Part shown: positions 13,457 through 19,724 of the stretch, in pieces
Layout of the letters: each line of letters starts with the position of its first letter
How positions within the stretch are numbered: the stretch's first letter is position 1
Source: SVTX01 sp045658225
GTDB lineage: Bacteria; Bacillota; Clostridia; Oscillospirales; CAG-272
Length of the DNA: 19,724 nucleotides
Assembly (NCBI GenBank): GCA_045658225.1
Contig: JAZOUO010000082.1
Span: 1-19,724 of the forward strand
Direction of reading: 5' to 3'
The notes under the pieces: generated by a model
Seen by the model: only the letters and a program-made list of their open reading frames with translations
What the model was told of the DNA's origin: nothing
The model's database searches: none
Position numbers and translations under genes: made by a program

Positions 13457-16111
13457 TTATTCGTAGCTAAGAGTACCACCCTGCTCATCTACAAACTGTG
13501 CCCACTCAGCATCGTCATAGTTGAACTTCATAAGACGAGAGCCGCCGAAGCCGTAAGCAAAGTTGTATTCCTGAGTATAGTAGTCGAGCTGGTAAGACAG
13601 CATCGAGCAGATAGTAGTTCCTGCAAGAGGAATTCTGTAGTACTTCTCAAGGTACTTTGTCTCAAGTGTAGAGAGGATGTCGAGCTTGGTCTCAAAGTCA
13701 GCGTTAGCATACTTACCTGTACCGATCATACAGTTGGACCATGCCTGCCATGTCATAGTGACTTCTTCACCATTGATGGTAAGCGTAAGGTTCTCTGTCT
13801 TAGGATCCCAGCATCCTGCCTCATTGATATCAGTATTATCGGGGTCCATGTAAACCTGGAAGTTACGGAAAGGATAGAGAGCTGCTCCACCCCATGCGCC
13901 GTAACCGATAGCGTACTTACCTGCGGGAACGTCGCCGTATCTGTCCTCAATGTTTCCAACGGGAGTGAATGTGATCTTACCAAAGCCGGATCCCTCAGCT
14001 GCCGCATTAACAAACTCGTTCATAAGAGTTGCCTGCTTATTGTCTGCCTCTGTGAGAGCTCCCTTTGCCCAACCGATCTTGATCTCGATTGCTTCACCCT
14101 TCTTGTAAAGACCTGCTGCAACGAGCTCATCGCAAGCCTGCTTCATAAGCTTCTTAGCCTCATCGAGGTTATAGCCGGTCACAGAGTTAACTGCATCGTC
14201 AAGAGTTGCGTAAGGTGTTCCCTCACCCCACTTAACGCCGTAGAGGTTACAGATAGCTTCCTTAGCCTGGTCGGTGTTTCTGTAAGAGGAAGAAGGATCG
14301 TTATAGAAGTCATAGTAGTAGAGGCTGTTAAGCAATGCGAACGCAGGCTTATAACCCTCTGTAGCGGTTACGTACTTAGCGCGGTTGATCGCAAGGCTGA
14401 AGCCCTTACGGAATGCTGTGCTGGAAAGAATAACAGAGTTCTTGTTGCCTTCCTTCTTATCCATGTTCTTGAGCGCATCAAGATCAGTGTTGAAGAAGAA
14501 TGACATTGTGTAGGTCTCATCAACCTTGTAAAGTCTGTCGGAAGCGGAGTAAGCAGGAACCTCTGCTGCGGGAGTGCTCCAGTCGGAGAGCTCGCCCTTG
14601 AGGAATGCTGCCTTTGCAGTAGCTTCTTCCATAACGTCGATAACTACCTTTTCGATAGTGTGCTGACGGTGAACCTTTCCGTCAACCTTGAACTCTTCGC
14701 CGTCAAGGTTCTTGTGGTAGCTTGTGTAGGAAACGAGGTTGCCCTCTTCGTCCTTAACAAGCGAACCGTCTTCATTCTTCTCCCAACCGTACCAGTTCTC
14801 GTTCTGAACGAATACGATCTGCTTTTCAGACTGGAGAGAATTGATCTTATATACGCCGTAAGACATGGATGTCTCAGCGGATGTACCGTAGTTAGTTGTC
14901 ACGAGCTCGCCGGTAGTGTCCTTACCAGCCTCGTAGAGATCCTCGTATACGAGCCATGTGGATGTGCAAGATGTGAGGAAGTAGTAGTAGTCGATAGCGG
15001 TAGCGCATACATAGCGGATAGTGTAATCATCAACCTTGTAGCAACCAACCTTGTCATAGCTTACCTTTTCGCCAATACCGGTCTGGTAGAACATAAAGCA
15101 GTTCCAACCATCTGCGCCTGCAGAACCGAATGCTGCAAAGTTTTCAGCGAGAACCTTGATGTCAGCAAGGATTTCCTTGGTTACAGGAATTACGCCGTAG
15201 CCGTTCTCCTGCTTGGAGTACTTAGCGTAAAGATCCTCTGCATAATACTTATTTCCGTCCTTGTCTTCACGCTCTACAACGTAAGAAGGAAGCTCAACGC
15301 CTTCACCGGTTTTGCCTTCGTATTTCTTATCGAAATATCCAGCTCCGCCGTAGCCGTAATCAGTATGAATTGTTGCCCATGTTGTGCCAAATATGCCGTT
15401 GGTCAACGATGTAGAAAGGTAAACTACCTTTTCTTCGCCGTCAATATTAACACAAACATAGCCATCCTTGTTTACTGTTGTTTCACTGATAGTTCCTACG
15501 AGATTGTCGTCATCATCCCAATCCCAACCCCACTGTTCATAAATAGGAGCCTCAGAGTTATAGTATGCCATAGCACCTGCAAGAGCAGACTCACCGGAAA
15601 CATAAAGGTTTGCACGGTAGTTCTTCATCTTGGAGTCAAGGAGCTGCTGCATAGAATAAATGTAGTCGTCAGCAGTGATCTTTTCGCCGTTTTCCCACTT
15701 TGCATCGGGATTAAGCGCGATCTCAAAAACGTAACCTTCCTTAACGTCAGCAGCAGTCATACCCTCGGGGAGAGCACAGCCGTACTTTGTAAGGTCGTCC
15801 TGATTAGCTGCGGTTACATCCTTGATGGATGTTGCCATTTCATATACCCACTGATAAACACCATTCTCGGTGTCCTTAGCTTCCATGGTAATGAAAGGCG
15901 AGGAAATGTAGCTGAGGATGGAATCGTCAGCATTTGTTTCCCATGTGTGAGGGTTCCAGTTGGTACCCAAAGCGGTTGTGTAGGATTTGTAAGTATAATC
16001 GCCTGCACCGTCATACTTCTTCTTGTTGCAACTAACAGTAGTCACTACAACACCGACAAGCATAACGACAGCAAGAATGAGACTTACAATTCTCATCGTA
16101 GTCTTGCTCAT
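13457..16111 (-). CDS. oppA: Oversized extracellular solute-binding lipoprotein, OppA/SBP_bac_5 type
   Basis: This is the substrate-capturing lipoprotein of the peptide-type importer. The 884 residues compare with about 520-620 for the family. A signal peptide with a basic start and hydrophobic core (about 1-26) ends in TTVSC, so Cys28 is probably lipidated; Thr at -3 is unusual. SBP_bac_5 hallmarks are VFEIALNPDAKWENGEKITA with DDYIYSMQQLLD (about 128-159), KAAFLKGELSDW and FRKGFSLAINRAKYV. Extra length is spread through the middle, including an acidic, tyrosine-rich part with DWDDDDN. The ligand is not predictable: peptides are likely, oligosaccharides possible. The ATG at 16111 is fixed by GGAGG 8 bases upstream. 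It is the first gene of the operon, behind a strong promoter and a leader of about 145 bases. Confidence 0.9.
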   Translation of the reverse strand: MSKTTMRIVSLILAVVMLVGVVVTTVSCNKKKYDGAGDYTYKSYTTALGTNWNPHTWETNADDSILSYISSPFITMEAKDTENGVYQWVYEMATSIKDVTAANQDDLTKYGCALPEGMTAADVKEGYVFEIALNPDAKWENGEKITADDYIYSMQQLLDSKMKNYRANLYVSGESALAGAMAYYNSEAPIYEQWGWDWDDDDNLVGTISETTVNKDGYVCVNIDGEEKVVYLSTSLTNGIFGTTWATIHTDYGYGGAGYFDKKYEGKTGEGVELPSYVVEREDKDGNKYYAEDLYAKYSKQENGYGVIPVTKEILADIKVLAENFAAFGSAGADGWNCFMFYQTGIGEKVSYDKVGCYKVDDYTIRYVCATAIDYYYFLTSCTSTWLVYEDLYEAGKDTTGELVTTNYGTSAETSMSYGVYKINSLQSEKQIVFVQNENWYGWEKNEDGSLVKDEEGNLVSYTSYHKNLDGEEFKVDGKVHRQHTIEKVVIDVMEEATAKAAFLKGELSDWSTPAAEVPAYSASDRLYKVDETYTMSFFFNTDLDALKNMDKKEGNKNSVILSSTAFRKGFSLAINRAKYVTATEGYKPAFALLNSLYYYDFYNDPSSSYRNTDQAKEAICNLYGVKWGEGTPYATLDDAVNSVTGYNLDEAKKLMKQACDELVAAGLYKKGEAIEIKIGWAKGALTEADNKQATLMNEFVNAAAEGSGFGKITFTPVGNIEDRYGDVPAGKYAIGYGAWGGAALYPFRNFQVYMDPDNTDINEAGCWDPKTENLTLTINGEEVTMTWQAWSNCMIGTGKYANADFETKLDILSTLETKYLEKYYRIPLAGTTICSMLSYQLDYYTQEYNFAYGFGGSRLMKFNYDDAEWAQFVDEQGGTLSYE

Positions 16112-16256
16112 AGCAAAAACCTCCATAATTTTTCTGACGCAGCTTTTGCCGCATCTAAATTTCGATAGTAGTTTGTTCTGCTTGAGACCAATATATCCAG
16201 TAAATAGAGTAAATTCCCACTGTCAGCCTAGCTCAAGGTCACAAAAGAATATCGTT
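16112..16256 (-). promoter_or_regulatory. Long 5' leader of oppA
   Basis: Between the predicted transcription start and the ATG lies a leader of about 145 bases. CTTGAG (16181-16186) and CTCAAG (16232-16237) can pair across about 45 bases, and a small GCGGC/GCTGC hairpin lies shortly before the ribosome-binding site. No known riboswitch consensus, T-box or terminator was recognised and no reading frame of note is present. The length suggests post-transcriptional control, but that is inference. Confidence 0.35.
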
Positions 16257-16262
16257 ATGACC

Positions 16263-16292
16263 ATTATATCATATAGCGCGCACCTTTGTCAA
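16263..16292 (-). promoter_or_regulatory. Strong sigma-A promoter of the opp operon
   Basis: On the minus strand a perfect -35 TTGACA (16287-16292) and a perfect -10 TATAAT (16263-16268) are spaced 18 bases apart. The DNA upstream of the -35 is full of A-tracts (about 16295-16320), resembling an UP element. Together these predict strong transcription of oppA. The rest of the stretch up to 16400 is AT-rich and shows no gene. Confidence 0.85.
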
Positions 16293-16401
16293 CTGCTTTT
16301 TTTACATTTTTTCGCTTTTGATTGGCGTTTTTTGCAACATTTTGCACAAAAAAATTCAAAAAATTACATCTAAAAGATAAAAATACCCCCTCAAAACAAA
16401 A

Positions 16402-16424
16402 TTGAAGCAGTTTTTCCGCCTCAA
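16402..16424 (-). terminator. Probable intrinsic terminator of the UPF0316 operon
   Basis: On the minus strand a 9-bp stem (16416-16424 with 16402-16410, two G-U pairs) with an A5 loop is followed by a T-rich tract (16392-16401). It sits about 33 bases after the stop of the UPF0316 gene. The wobble pairs make it a moderate rather than strong terminator. Confidence 0.55.
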
Positions 16425-16456
16425 AATTGCATCAAGGAGGTATGTAAACCATACTC

Positions 16457-16999
16457 TTATTTTACCATTCCATATCCACCTGCATACTTGCTGACCTCCG
16501 ATGCAACAACAAACACCTTATTATCACACGCTGCACGTATCTCACGCAAAATCTTGGGAGTCTCCTTTCGCGGCAAAACAATGAATATCATATTCATTTT
16601 GTCCTTTGAGCCGTGTCCTGCAAAAACGGTATATCCTTTGTCCTTTTCTCTCAGATACTGTACTATTTTCTCCGTACTCTCATCGCTTGCGATAAGCTCA
16701 AGGTTTGACGTGCCGAGAGCTATCTTGTTCTCTATAGTAGAGCCAAGGAACAGTCCCGTGGCATATCCCAAACAGTAGAACAGCAAAAGCAAGTAGTTAT
16801 CTCCCAGTGTTCCGATTATGGTGGATATGACAAGTCCCCATATGATACATTCAATAAATCCGAGTCCTGCCGCCTTGAGCCTCTGCCCCTTAACCATCAT
16901 ACAAGTCTTGAGCGACTGTATAGTTATCTCAATTATTTTTGCCACACACACTATAAAACATACAACCACAGGGTGTAATGACGATAAAAATTCTGACAT
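16457..16999 (-). CDS. UPF0316 (DUF5698/DUF2179) membrane protein, YebE-like
   Basis: This 180-residue protein has three hydrophobic segments in the first half (about 8-28, 42-62 and 67-86) and a soluble C-terminal domain (about 100-178). The order of blocks EITIQSLKTCMMVKGQRLKA (24-43), GFIECIIWGLVIS (47-59), GYATGLFLGSTIENKIALG (78-96) and a late FIVLPRKETPKILREI fits the UPF0316 family, whose tail is the DUF2179 fold. The function is unknown. GGAGG lies 10 bases before the ATG at 16999. It begins 43 bases after the stop of the tyrosine phosphatase gene on the same strand with no promoter in between, so it is probably the third gene of that operon. Confidence 0.85.
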   Translation of the reverse strand: MSEFLSSLHPVVVCFIVCVAKIIEITIQSLKTCMMVKGQRLKAAGLGFIECIIWGLVISTIIGTLGDNYLLLLFYCLGYATGLFLGSTIENKIALGTSNLELIASDESTEKIVQYLREKDKGYTVFAGHGSKDKMNMIFIVLPRKETPKILREIRAACDNKVFVVASEVSKYAGGYGMVK

Positions 17000-17042
17000 T
17001 TTAATTATTCCTCCCTCTGTTTTACCTATTCGGCTAATAATT

Positions 17043-17510
17043 TCAACAATTTGTTAATTTTTCAATGAGAGATTTGCAACCATCGAAAATATCTCTATAT
17101 GCTATGTCAAATCTATCGGAATACCACGGATCAGCCACGTCACCGCCACGATCCGTAAAATCCATAAGCTTATATATTTTTCCTTTAGCACCTTCACCGA
17201 GTATTCTATGCATATTGCGGATGTTTGCGCTGTCCATACCGATAAACATATCATACTTTTCAAGATCTGCCCATGTAAGCTGCACCGCGCGCTTGCCCTC
17301 GCAAGAAATCCCGTGTTTTGCAAGCTCTGCCTTGGCGGGCGGATAGACGGGATTGCCTATGCCATTCCATATCTCCTCGGTACTCGTTGCGCTTGACGCG
17401 ACCACAAAATCATCTGATACCCCGCGCTCCGCCGCAAGATTTTTGAATATAAACTCTGCCATAGGCGAGCGACATATATTGCCATGGCAGACAAACATGA
17501 TCCTTATCAT
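17043..17510 (-). CDS. Low-molecular-weight protein-tyrosine phosphatase
   Basis: A 155-residue cytoplasmic phosphatase. The active-site P-loop CHGNICRS carries the nucleophile Cys8 and Arg14 (C-x5-R), and the general acid Asp127 lies in DPWYSDRF near the C-terminus, exactly as in the LMW-PTP family (YwlE, Wzb and relatives). It removes phosphate from tyrosine, or from arginine in the YwlE group; residue 12 is Ile, whereas YwlE-type arginine phosphatases carry Thr there, so tyrosine phosphatase activity is more likely. The start at 17510 has GGAGGT 6 bases upstream and gives the standard IRIMFVCHGN beginning. Its ATG overlaps the stop of the TIGR04076 gene by four bases, implying coupled translation. 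Confidence 0.93.
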   Translation of the reverse strand: MIRIMFVCHGNICRSPMAEFIFKNLAAERGVSDDFVVASSATSTEEIWNGIGNPVYPPAKAELAKHGISCEGKRAVQLTWADLEKYDMFIGMDSANIRNMHRILGEGAKGKIYKLMDFTDRGGDVADPWYSDRFDIAYRDIFDGCKSLIEKLTNC

Positions 17511-17809
17511 TCTATCACCTCCAGCAAAAAGCTGACGGGACGAAATCCATCGTTGCAAGATATCATCGCCGAATACTTGTTTTTCATCCAGCCGTCATAG
17601 AAATTTCCGCCACCGTTAGCAAGCTCTTTGACAAAATACGACATACTCTCCCACGCACTGTCACAAAGCCCTTCGGGCTTCTCGCCATTCTCCGAGACAA
17701 ATATCTGCCCAAGTTCTATATCACAGGCATGTTCTATGGGGTTTTCGTACTGCGAGATAAGATCGTCATATCTCGCCTTTTTCATAACGGTTATTTTAAC
17801 TTTTTTCAT
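17507..17809 (-). CDS. TIGR04076 family protein
   Basis: A 100-residue soluble protein, complete for its family. It begins KKVKITVMKK, then has KPEGLCDSAWESM (44-56), GGGNFYDGW (66-74) and SCNDGFRPVSFLLE (84-97), which match the TIGR04076 consensus as I recall it. The conserved Cys49 and Cys85 could bind a metal or form a disulfide. An earlier internal Cys29 replaces part of the usual CPL-type motif. The function is unknown. The ATG at 17809 is chosen over a frame extension because GGGAG lies 5 bases before it. It is the first gene of the operon behind a TTGACA-17-TACAAT promoter and overlaps the phosphatase gene by four bases. Confidence 0.85.
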   Translation of the reverse strand: MKKVKITVMKKARYDDLISQYENPIEHACDIELGQIFVSENGEKPEGLCDSAWESMSYFVKELANGGGNFYDGWMKNKYSAMISCNDGFRPVSFLLEVIE

Positions 17810-17840
17810 TATGGCTCCCAAAATAAAATATTACACTTCT

Positions 17841-17869
17841 ATTGTATCATTGAGGTCACATTTTGTCAA
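17841..17869 (-). promoter_or_regulatory. Sigma-A promoter of the TIGR04076-phosphatase-UPF0316 operon
   Basis: On the minus strand a perfect -35 TTGACA (17864-17869) and a -10 TACAAT (17841-17846) are separated by 17 bases. The expected start near 17834 leaves a leader of about 25 bases. Confidence 0.78.
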
Positions 17870-17914
17870 GAATATAGCAGTATGCAAAAAGCTTGAAATT
17901 TTTTTAAATACCAC

Positions 17915-17943
17915 TTGCAAAAATTCAAGTTATGGTGTATAAT
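17915..17943 (+). promoter_or_regulatory. Sigma-A promoter of the PAP2-like gene
   Basis: A -35 TTGCAA (17915-17920) and a perfect -10 TATAAT (17938-17943) are 17 bases apart. An inverted repeat, CTTGAA (17892-17897) with TTCAAG (17924-17929), spans the -35 region and could be an operator. Confidence 0.7.
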
Positions 17944-17951
17944 ATTCTCAA

Positions 17952-17972
17952 ATGTGGTTTTGATAACCACAT
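17952..17972 (+). promoter_or_regulatory. Perfect inverted repeat at the transcription start
   Basis: ATGTGGTT (17952-17959) and AACCACAT (17965-17972) form a perfect 8-bp inverted repeat with a 5-base spacer. It begins about 9 bases after the -10, so it would be at or near the 5' end of the transcript: either a repressor site or a 5' stabilising hairpin. Confidence 0.5.
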
Positions 17973-18017
17973 CTTATGACATACAATGTAGATATCTGAT
18001 GTTTACAAGGAGCTTTT

Positions 18018-18596
18018 ATGAAAAAAATCTGTTATGCCGCCAGAATTCTGACAGTCGCCCCCATTATCGCGATAGCCACATTTACAATACTGCATTTTGT
18101 GTCGCCCGAAATAACGGGAAACACCTTAAACTATATCTTAGGAATAGCCTTTATCGCGATTTTTCCGCTTTTAGCATATCCTCTCCAGCCTATACTTCCC
18201 TATTTTAAGAAAAAAGGCAGAGACGGTCAGCGCAATCTTGCAATATATATGTCTGTATTCGGTTATGTAGGCGGCATTATCTGCGCGTTCGCGCTTAGAA
18301 TGCCAGACGAAATGCAGGCTCTCTTTTTGACGTACTTTATCTCGGGCGTTTTGATATTCGTGTTCAACAAGGTGTTCAAGATAAAAGCAAGTGGTCACGC
18401 ATGCGGAGTTGCGGGTCCTATTGCTTTTCTGACGTATATCTACGGCCCCATAGCGCTTCTCGGACTGCCCCTGCTCGCGCTCGTGTTCTGGTCATCGCTT
18501 GGAATGGGTCGTCACAAGGCAGGCGAGCTTGTTGTGGGGAGTGTCATCCCGATTGCCTCTATGCTTATTTCCATCCTTTTCGTCAGTATAGTATAA
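18018..18596 (+). CDS. Polytopic membrane protein with a degenerate PAP2-like signature
   Basis: A 192-residue protein with about five or six hydrophobic segments (about 8-28, 37-58, 77-95, 101-117, 128-158 and 172-191). Between helices it has KIKASGHACGVAGP (121-134) and GMGRHKAGELVVGS (162-175), which sit where PAP2-type phosphatases carry their PSGH and SR-x5-H-x3-D motifs. Ser and His of the first are kept, but the second does not match, so lipid-phosphate phosphatase activity is uncertain. AAGGAG lies 5 bases before the ATG. It has its own promoter with inverted repeats around it. There is no terminator between its stop and the rpsF promoter, so some readthrough into the ribosomal operon is expected. 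Confidence 0.6.
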   Translation: MKKICYAARILTVAPIIAIATFTILHFVSPEITGNTLNYILGIAFIAIFPLLAYPLQPILPYFKKKGRDGQRNLAIYMSVFGYVGGIICAFALRMPDEMQALFLTYFISGVLIFVFNKVFKIKASGHACGVAGPIAFLTYIYGPIALLGLPLLALVFWSSLGMGRHKAGELVVGSVIPIASMLISILFVSIV

Positions 18597-18623
18597 ATAT
18601 ATATAAAAATTGTAAAAAACCTA

Positions 18624-18652
18624 TTGACAAATATTTTCAGTTGTGGTATAAT
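18624..18652 (+). promoter_or_regulatory. Consensus promoter of rpsF-ssb-rpsR
   Basis: TTGACA (18624-18629) and TATAAT (18647-18652) are both perfect and 17 bases apart, as expected for a strong ribosomal-protein promoter. The start should be near 18659. Confidence 0.9.
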
Positions 18653-18660
18653 CCATACTT

Positions 18661-18713
18661 GGTATGGTCTGCAAAGCAGATCTACTCTCTACCGTGTAAA
18701 TCTTAGACACGGT
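18661..18713 (+). promoter_or_regulatory. Structured rpsF leader, possible S6:S18 autoregulatory site
   Basis: Two hairpins lie in the roughly 83-base leader: GTCTGC (18667-18672) with GCAGAT (18676-18681), loop AAA; and ACCGTGT (18691-18697) with ACACGGT (18707-18713). rpsF leaders in many bacteria carry an RNA element bound by the S6:S18 complex that includes an essential CCG. A CCG is present at 18692-18694, here drawn in a stem. The match to the known motif is plausible but not verified. Confidence 0.45.
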
Positions 18714-18741
18714 CGAATAAGTCCATAGGGAGGTAAAAAAC

Positions 18742-19146
18742 ATGGAAAACGTAATCAATTCTTATGAAACTCTGTTCATCGCCGATATTTCTAACGGCGA
18801 GGAGGCTGCAAAGGCTACAGCGGAGAAGTTCACAAACTTGATTGGTTCCAACGGAGAAATCGTTGAGGTAGACACTTGGGGCAAGCGTCGTCTTGCTTAT
18901 CTCATCAACGATATGAGCGAAGGCTACTACACCGTTGTGACCTACAAGTCTGCTCCTAACTTTATCGCAGAGCTTGAGCGTCAGTTCAACATCGATGAGA
19001 CAATTATGCGTTCTATGACAATCAGACTCGAGTTCGAGCCTGTTGCAAAGAAGGTAGTTGTTGAGGAGCCCGTTGTTGAAGAGCCTGTTGTTGAGACAGT
19101 TGAAGAAGTAGTTGCTGAAGCTGTTGAAGCTACAGACGCCGAGTAA
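18742..19146 (+). CDS. rpsF: 30S ribosomal protein S6, with acidic C-terminal extension
   Basis: S6 binds S18 and the central domain of 16S rRNA in the small subunit platform. The core (1-99) shows the typical start SYETLFIAD (7-15), the hallmark WGKRRLAYLI (46-55), GYYTVVTY (61-68) and the tail of the fold, IMRSMTIRLE (88-97). It is 134 residues against about 95 for the usual protein: residues 101-134 form an acidic low-complexity tail of EEPVVE- and VEE-type repeats, as in other Clostridia. AGGGAGG lies before the ATG at 18742. It heads the classic rpsF-ssb-rpsR operon, 20 bases ahead of ssb. Confidence 0.96.
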   Translation: MENVINSYETLFIADISNGEEAAKATAEKFTNLIGSNGEIVEVDTWGKRRLAYLINDMSEGYYTVVTYKSAPNFIAELERQFNIDETIMRSMTIRLEFEPVAKKVVVEEPVVEEPVVETVEEVVAEAVEATDAE

Positions 19147-19166
19147 TTTATTGGAGGGATAGCAGA

Positions 19167-19616
19167 ATGGCTAATTTCAATTTCAATAAAGTAATTCTCG
19201 GTGGTAGACTTACTGCAGATCCTGAACTCAAGCAGACACAGAACGGCATCGCTGTCGTTTCCTTCTCTATCGCGGTAAACCGCAGATACAACAAGGATGC
19301 TCAGCAGAACGAGACTGATTTCTTTAACGTAACCGCTTGGAGACAGACCGCGGAGTTTGTTTCAAGATACTTTAAGAAGGGCTCGTCCATTTGCGTCGTT
19401 GGTACTCTTCAGAACAGATCCTGGGTTGACCAGCAGAACACAAAGCACTACAGAACGGATATCGTTGCTGACGAGGTTATGTTCGTTGACAGCCGTTCCG
19501 AGTCTTCCGCTAGCTTTGGTGGAGACAGCTTTGCTGCAGCACCCTCTTTCGCTTCAACTTCGGACGTAGCTCCCAAGTTTGAGGAAATCAAAACAGACGA
19601 CGATCTTCCCTTCTGA
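19167..19616 (+). CDS. ssb: Single-stranded DNA-binding protein
   Basis: SSB coats single-stranded DNA in replication, repair and recombination. The OB-fold (about 5-108) begins FNKVILGGRLTADPELKQTQ and includes FSIAVNRRY (33-41), DFFNVTAWRQTAE (51-63), FKKGSSICVVGTL (69-81) and YRTDIVADEVMFVDSR. A short Ser/Ala/Phe-rich linker follows, then the C-terminal acidic tip DDDLPF (144-149) that recruits partner proteins. The total of 149 residues is usual for the family. GGAGG lies 9 bases upstream of the ATG at 19167. It sits between rpsF and rpsR as in most Firmicutes, and is the main SSB expected of the chromosome rather than a mobile-element copy. Confidence 0.96.
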   Translation: MANFNFNKVILGGRLTADPELKQTQNGIAVVSFSIAVNRRYNKDAQQNETDFFNVTAWRQTAEFVSRYFKKGSSICVVGTLQNRSWVDQQNTKHYRTDIVADEVMFVDSRSESSASFGGDSFAAAPSFASTSDVAPKFEEIKTDDDLPF

Positions 19617-19658
19617 GAAGTGACCGTCACCTAAATTTAGAATTGGAGGATTCATAAG

Positions 19659-19724
19659 ATGGATAAGAATGAAAACCGTCCTGCGCGCCCCGTAGTGCGC
19701 AAGAGAAAGAAGGTTTGTATCTTC
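19659..19724 (+). CDS. rpsR: 30S ribosomal protein S18, truncated by the window end
   Basis: The first 22 residues are in the window: a basic start with KNENRPARPVVRKRKKVCIF. The RKRKKVC block is the conserved N-terminus of S18, in which the cysteine starts a zinc-binding-like motif in part of the family. GGAGG (19645-19649) precedes the ATG at 19659 by 9 bases. The position after rpsF and ssb supports the identification. S18 partners with S6 in the small subunit and in autoregulation of this operon. Confidence 0.92.
   Translation, partial: MDKNENRPARPVVRKRKKVCIF

Noticed and set aside
14660..16168. Open frame of about 500 codons on the plus strand opposite oppA
   Set aside because: It has no ribosome-binding site and reads as cysteine/valine-rich nonsense. 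It is explained by the biased codon use of oppA on the other strand.
16436..16447. AAGGAGGT-like site followed by ATG TAA on the plus strand
   Set aside because: The start is followed at once by a stop, so it encodes nothing. It also forms part of a short GTATG/CATAC hairpin and is probably chance.
1..19724. tRNA, rRNA, CRISPR arrays, integrases and insertion sequences
   Set aside because: No repeat-spacer pattern, cloverleaf, transposase motif or terminal repeats were seen by eye on either strand.

Overview
The window looks like chromosomal DNA of a Gram-positive, low-to-middle GC member of the Clostridia, most likely an uncultured gut lineage. This rests on strong AGGAGG-type ribosome-binding sites on nearly every gene, sigma-A promoters with 17-18 bp spacers, a lipoprotein-type binding protein with no outer-membrane genes, and small families typical of Clostridia (DUF6512, DUF6774, DUF3899, TIGR04076, UPF0316). 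The rpsF-ssb-rpsR operon at the right edge is core chromosome. No rRNA, tRNA, CRISPR array, integrase or transposase is visible.

Left part (1-2917): an intrinsic terminator of an off-window gene is followed by a small DUF6774-like gene broken by a frameshift, then a DUF6512 membrane protein whose ribosome-binding site lies inside a long hairpin. Convergent with it, with the stop codons touching, is a flavin-reductase-like protein. A decayed fragment resembling a phage or conjugative-element nuclease-toxin domain lies between that gene and a small nitroreductase.

Centre left (3055-6959): a tightly coupled minus-strand operon encodes a VUT/YhhQ-type membrane transporter and two short-chain dehydrogenases. 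It is divergent from malQ (4-alpha-glucanotransferase); both promoters are readable in the gap. malQ ends at a strong bidirectional terminator shared with the opp operon.

Centre (6958-16292): the main feature is a minus-strand oligopeptide/dipeptide-type ABC transporter operon, oppA-oppB-oppC-oppD-oppF-DUF3899, from one clear promoter. Four components are larger than normal. The binding lipoprotein has 884 residues, OppC carries about 230 extra extracytoplasmic residues, OppD about 380 extra residues between Q-loop and signature motif, and OppF about 70 extra residues between Walker A and Q-loop. OppB is of normal size and all ATPase motifs are intact, so this looks like an elaborated but working importer. 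A 240-nt gap full of inverted repeats separates oppA from oppB.

Right part (16402-19724): a minus-strand operon (TIGR04076 protein, low-molecular-weight tyrosine phosphatase, UPF0316 membrane protein), then a plus-strand membrane protein with a degenerate PAP2-like signature, then rpsF-ssb-rpsR with a structured leader; rpsR is cut by the window end.
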